From Rhodobacteraceae bacterium UBA3087 (GTDB taxonomy: Bacteria > Pseudomonadota > Alphaproteobacteria > Rhodobacterales > Rhodobacteraceae), in the NCBI GenBank assembly GCA_002367285.1, contig DFBF01000230.1, forward strand, positions 8,400 to 22,185: 13,786 nt of DNA. The letters are read 5' to 3'. The number at the start of each line of letters is the position of its first letter. Positions within the stretch are counted from its first letter, which is position 1. A model generated the notes under the pieces. The model saw only the letters and a program-made list of their open reading frames with translations. It did not search any database and was not told the origin of the DNA. Shown in pieces: positions 12,971-13,786 of the stretch. A program made the translations under genes and the position numbers.

Positions 12971-13786
12971 ATGGAGCTGATCCAAGACGTCTTTGCCCAG
13001 ATGGGGGCCAGCGCGGGCATTCTGGCCCGCTGGGACGTTGTGCTGGCGCTGTTGGTCGGCTTGGTCGGAGGTGTGTTGATCGGCGCCATTCCCGGTGTCG
13101 GTCCGGCGGTCGCCATCGCGATCCTGCTGCCCGTGACCTTTTCGATGGACCCGATTGTTGGGCTGACCGTGTTGTTGGGCATCTATGGCAGGTCGATGTA
13201 TGGCACGTCGATCCCGGCCATTCTGATCAACACCCCGGGCACGGCGGTCAACGCGCTGACCACCTATGACGGATACCCGATGACCACGCGGGGCGCTGTC
13301 GCTGGCCTATTCGTCGTCGTTTTTCGGTGGCGTTTTCAGCGTCATTTGCCTGATCTTCTTTGCGCCTGTGTTGGCAAAAATCGCCCCGATGTTTGGGTCA
13401 CGCGAGATCTTTCTGGCAGCCCTTCTGGGCATCATCCTGGTGGTCACGGCGCGTCGTAAACACACGTTGATTGCCGCCGCCATGGCCTGTTTCGGCATCT
13501 GGTCGAACACCATTGGTCTGCACCCGGCAAGTTATTCAAAACATTATGCGTTTGATCAAATCTGGTTGTCGGGCAGGGTCAATTTGATTGTTGTCGTGCT
13601 GGGCCTGTTCGCCTTGTCCCAGGCCTTTATCCTGCTGCAAGGGGATGACGAAAACATCACCCTGAAAAAGATGAAGGGCAGCTTTTTCCAGAGCTTTCGT
13701 GAACTTGCCCGTCACCCGCGCATTGCCGGGGCGTCTGCAACCTTTGGCGTGATCATGGGCATGATCCCTGGCATCGGCGAATTCAC
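12971..13786 (+). pseudogene. tctA: TctA-type large membrane subunit, frameshifted, cut by window
   Basis: From ATG 12971 the sequence is a clear TctA: LVGGVLIGAIPGVGPAVAIA, LGIYGRSMYGTSIPAILINTPGTAVNAL and TYDGYPMTTRG are family hallmarks. At about 13290-13300 the frame breaks. The original frame ends at 13459, while the correct protein continues in another frame with SLAYSSSFFGGVFSVICLIF, APVLAKIAPMFGSREIFLAALLG and on to MGMIPGIGEF at the window end. Relatives have a few more residues at the junction (RGEAGRALSL-like), so a deletion of roughly a dozen bases between GGGGCG-type repeats is likely. TctA is the main translocating subunit with about 11 helices, and a truncated product would be inactive. 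The remainder lies outside the window. Confidence 0.85.

Overview
The window looks like a chromosomal segment of a marine-type alphaproteobacterium, most likely Rhodobacteraceae/Roseobacter group. The reasons are high GC with G/C-rich third positions, a TauR–Tpa–TauABC taurine locus of the kind typical of that family, and an alphaproteobacterial-type LexA box (GTTC-N7-GTTC). No rRNA, tRNA, CRISPR or insertion sequence was recognised.

Positions 1-2250, all leftward: the 5' two thirds of tauR (MocR/GntR-aminotransferase activator of taurine genes), a 100-residue protein made of two copies of a 38-residue motif behind an apparent SOS promoter, and a GNAT acetyltransferase. Positions 2221-7165 form the taurine module. 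tpa (taurine:pyruvate aminotransferase) runs leftward. tauA, tauB and tauC (periplasmic binding protein, ATPase, permease) run rightward from a shared intergenic region. Paired direct repeats matching the TauR operator motif lie both in front of tauR and in front of tpa. Together these genes import taurine and convert it to sulfoacetaldehyde plus alanine; xsc and pta, which would finish the pathway, are not in the window. TauC is unusually long because of a ~130-residue periplasmic insertion that looks like a cadherin/Ig-like adhesin domain.

Positions 7214-8563 hold a FadR-type GntR regulator (rightward) and a class I glutamine amidotransferase (leftward), tail to tail with 3 bases between them, both intact.

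Positions 8651-13786 are a run of damaged genes. They are a cytochrome P450 with two in-frame stops, a glutamine-synthetase-family ligase with several frameshifts and internal deletions, an IclR regulator with one or two single-base shifts, and a tctC-tctB-tctA tripartite carboxylate transporter in which every gene is damaged. P450, glutamine-synthetase-like ligase and glutamine amidotransferase together suggest a former gamma-glutamyl-amide (amine) oxidation pathway. The IclR/Tct block suggests a former organic-acid uptake unit. The contrast between the clean left half and the broken right half is the most striking large-scale feature.
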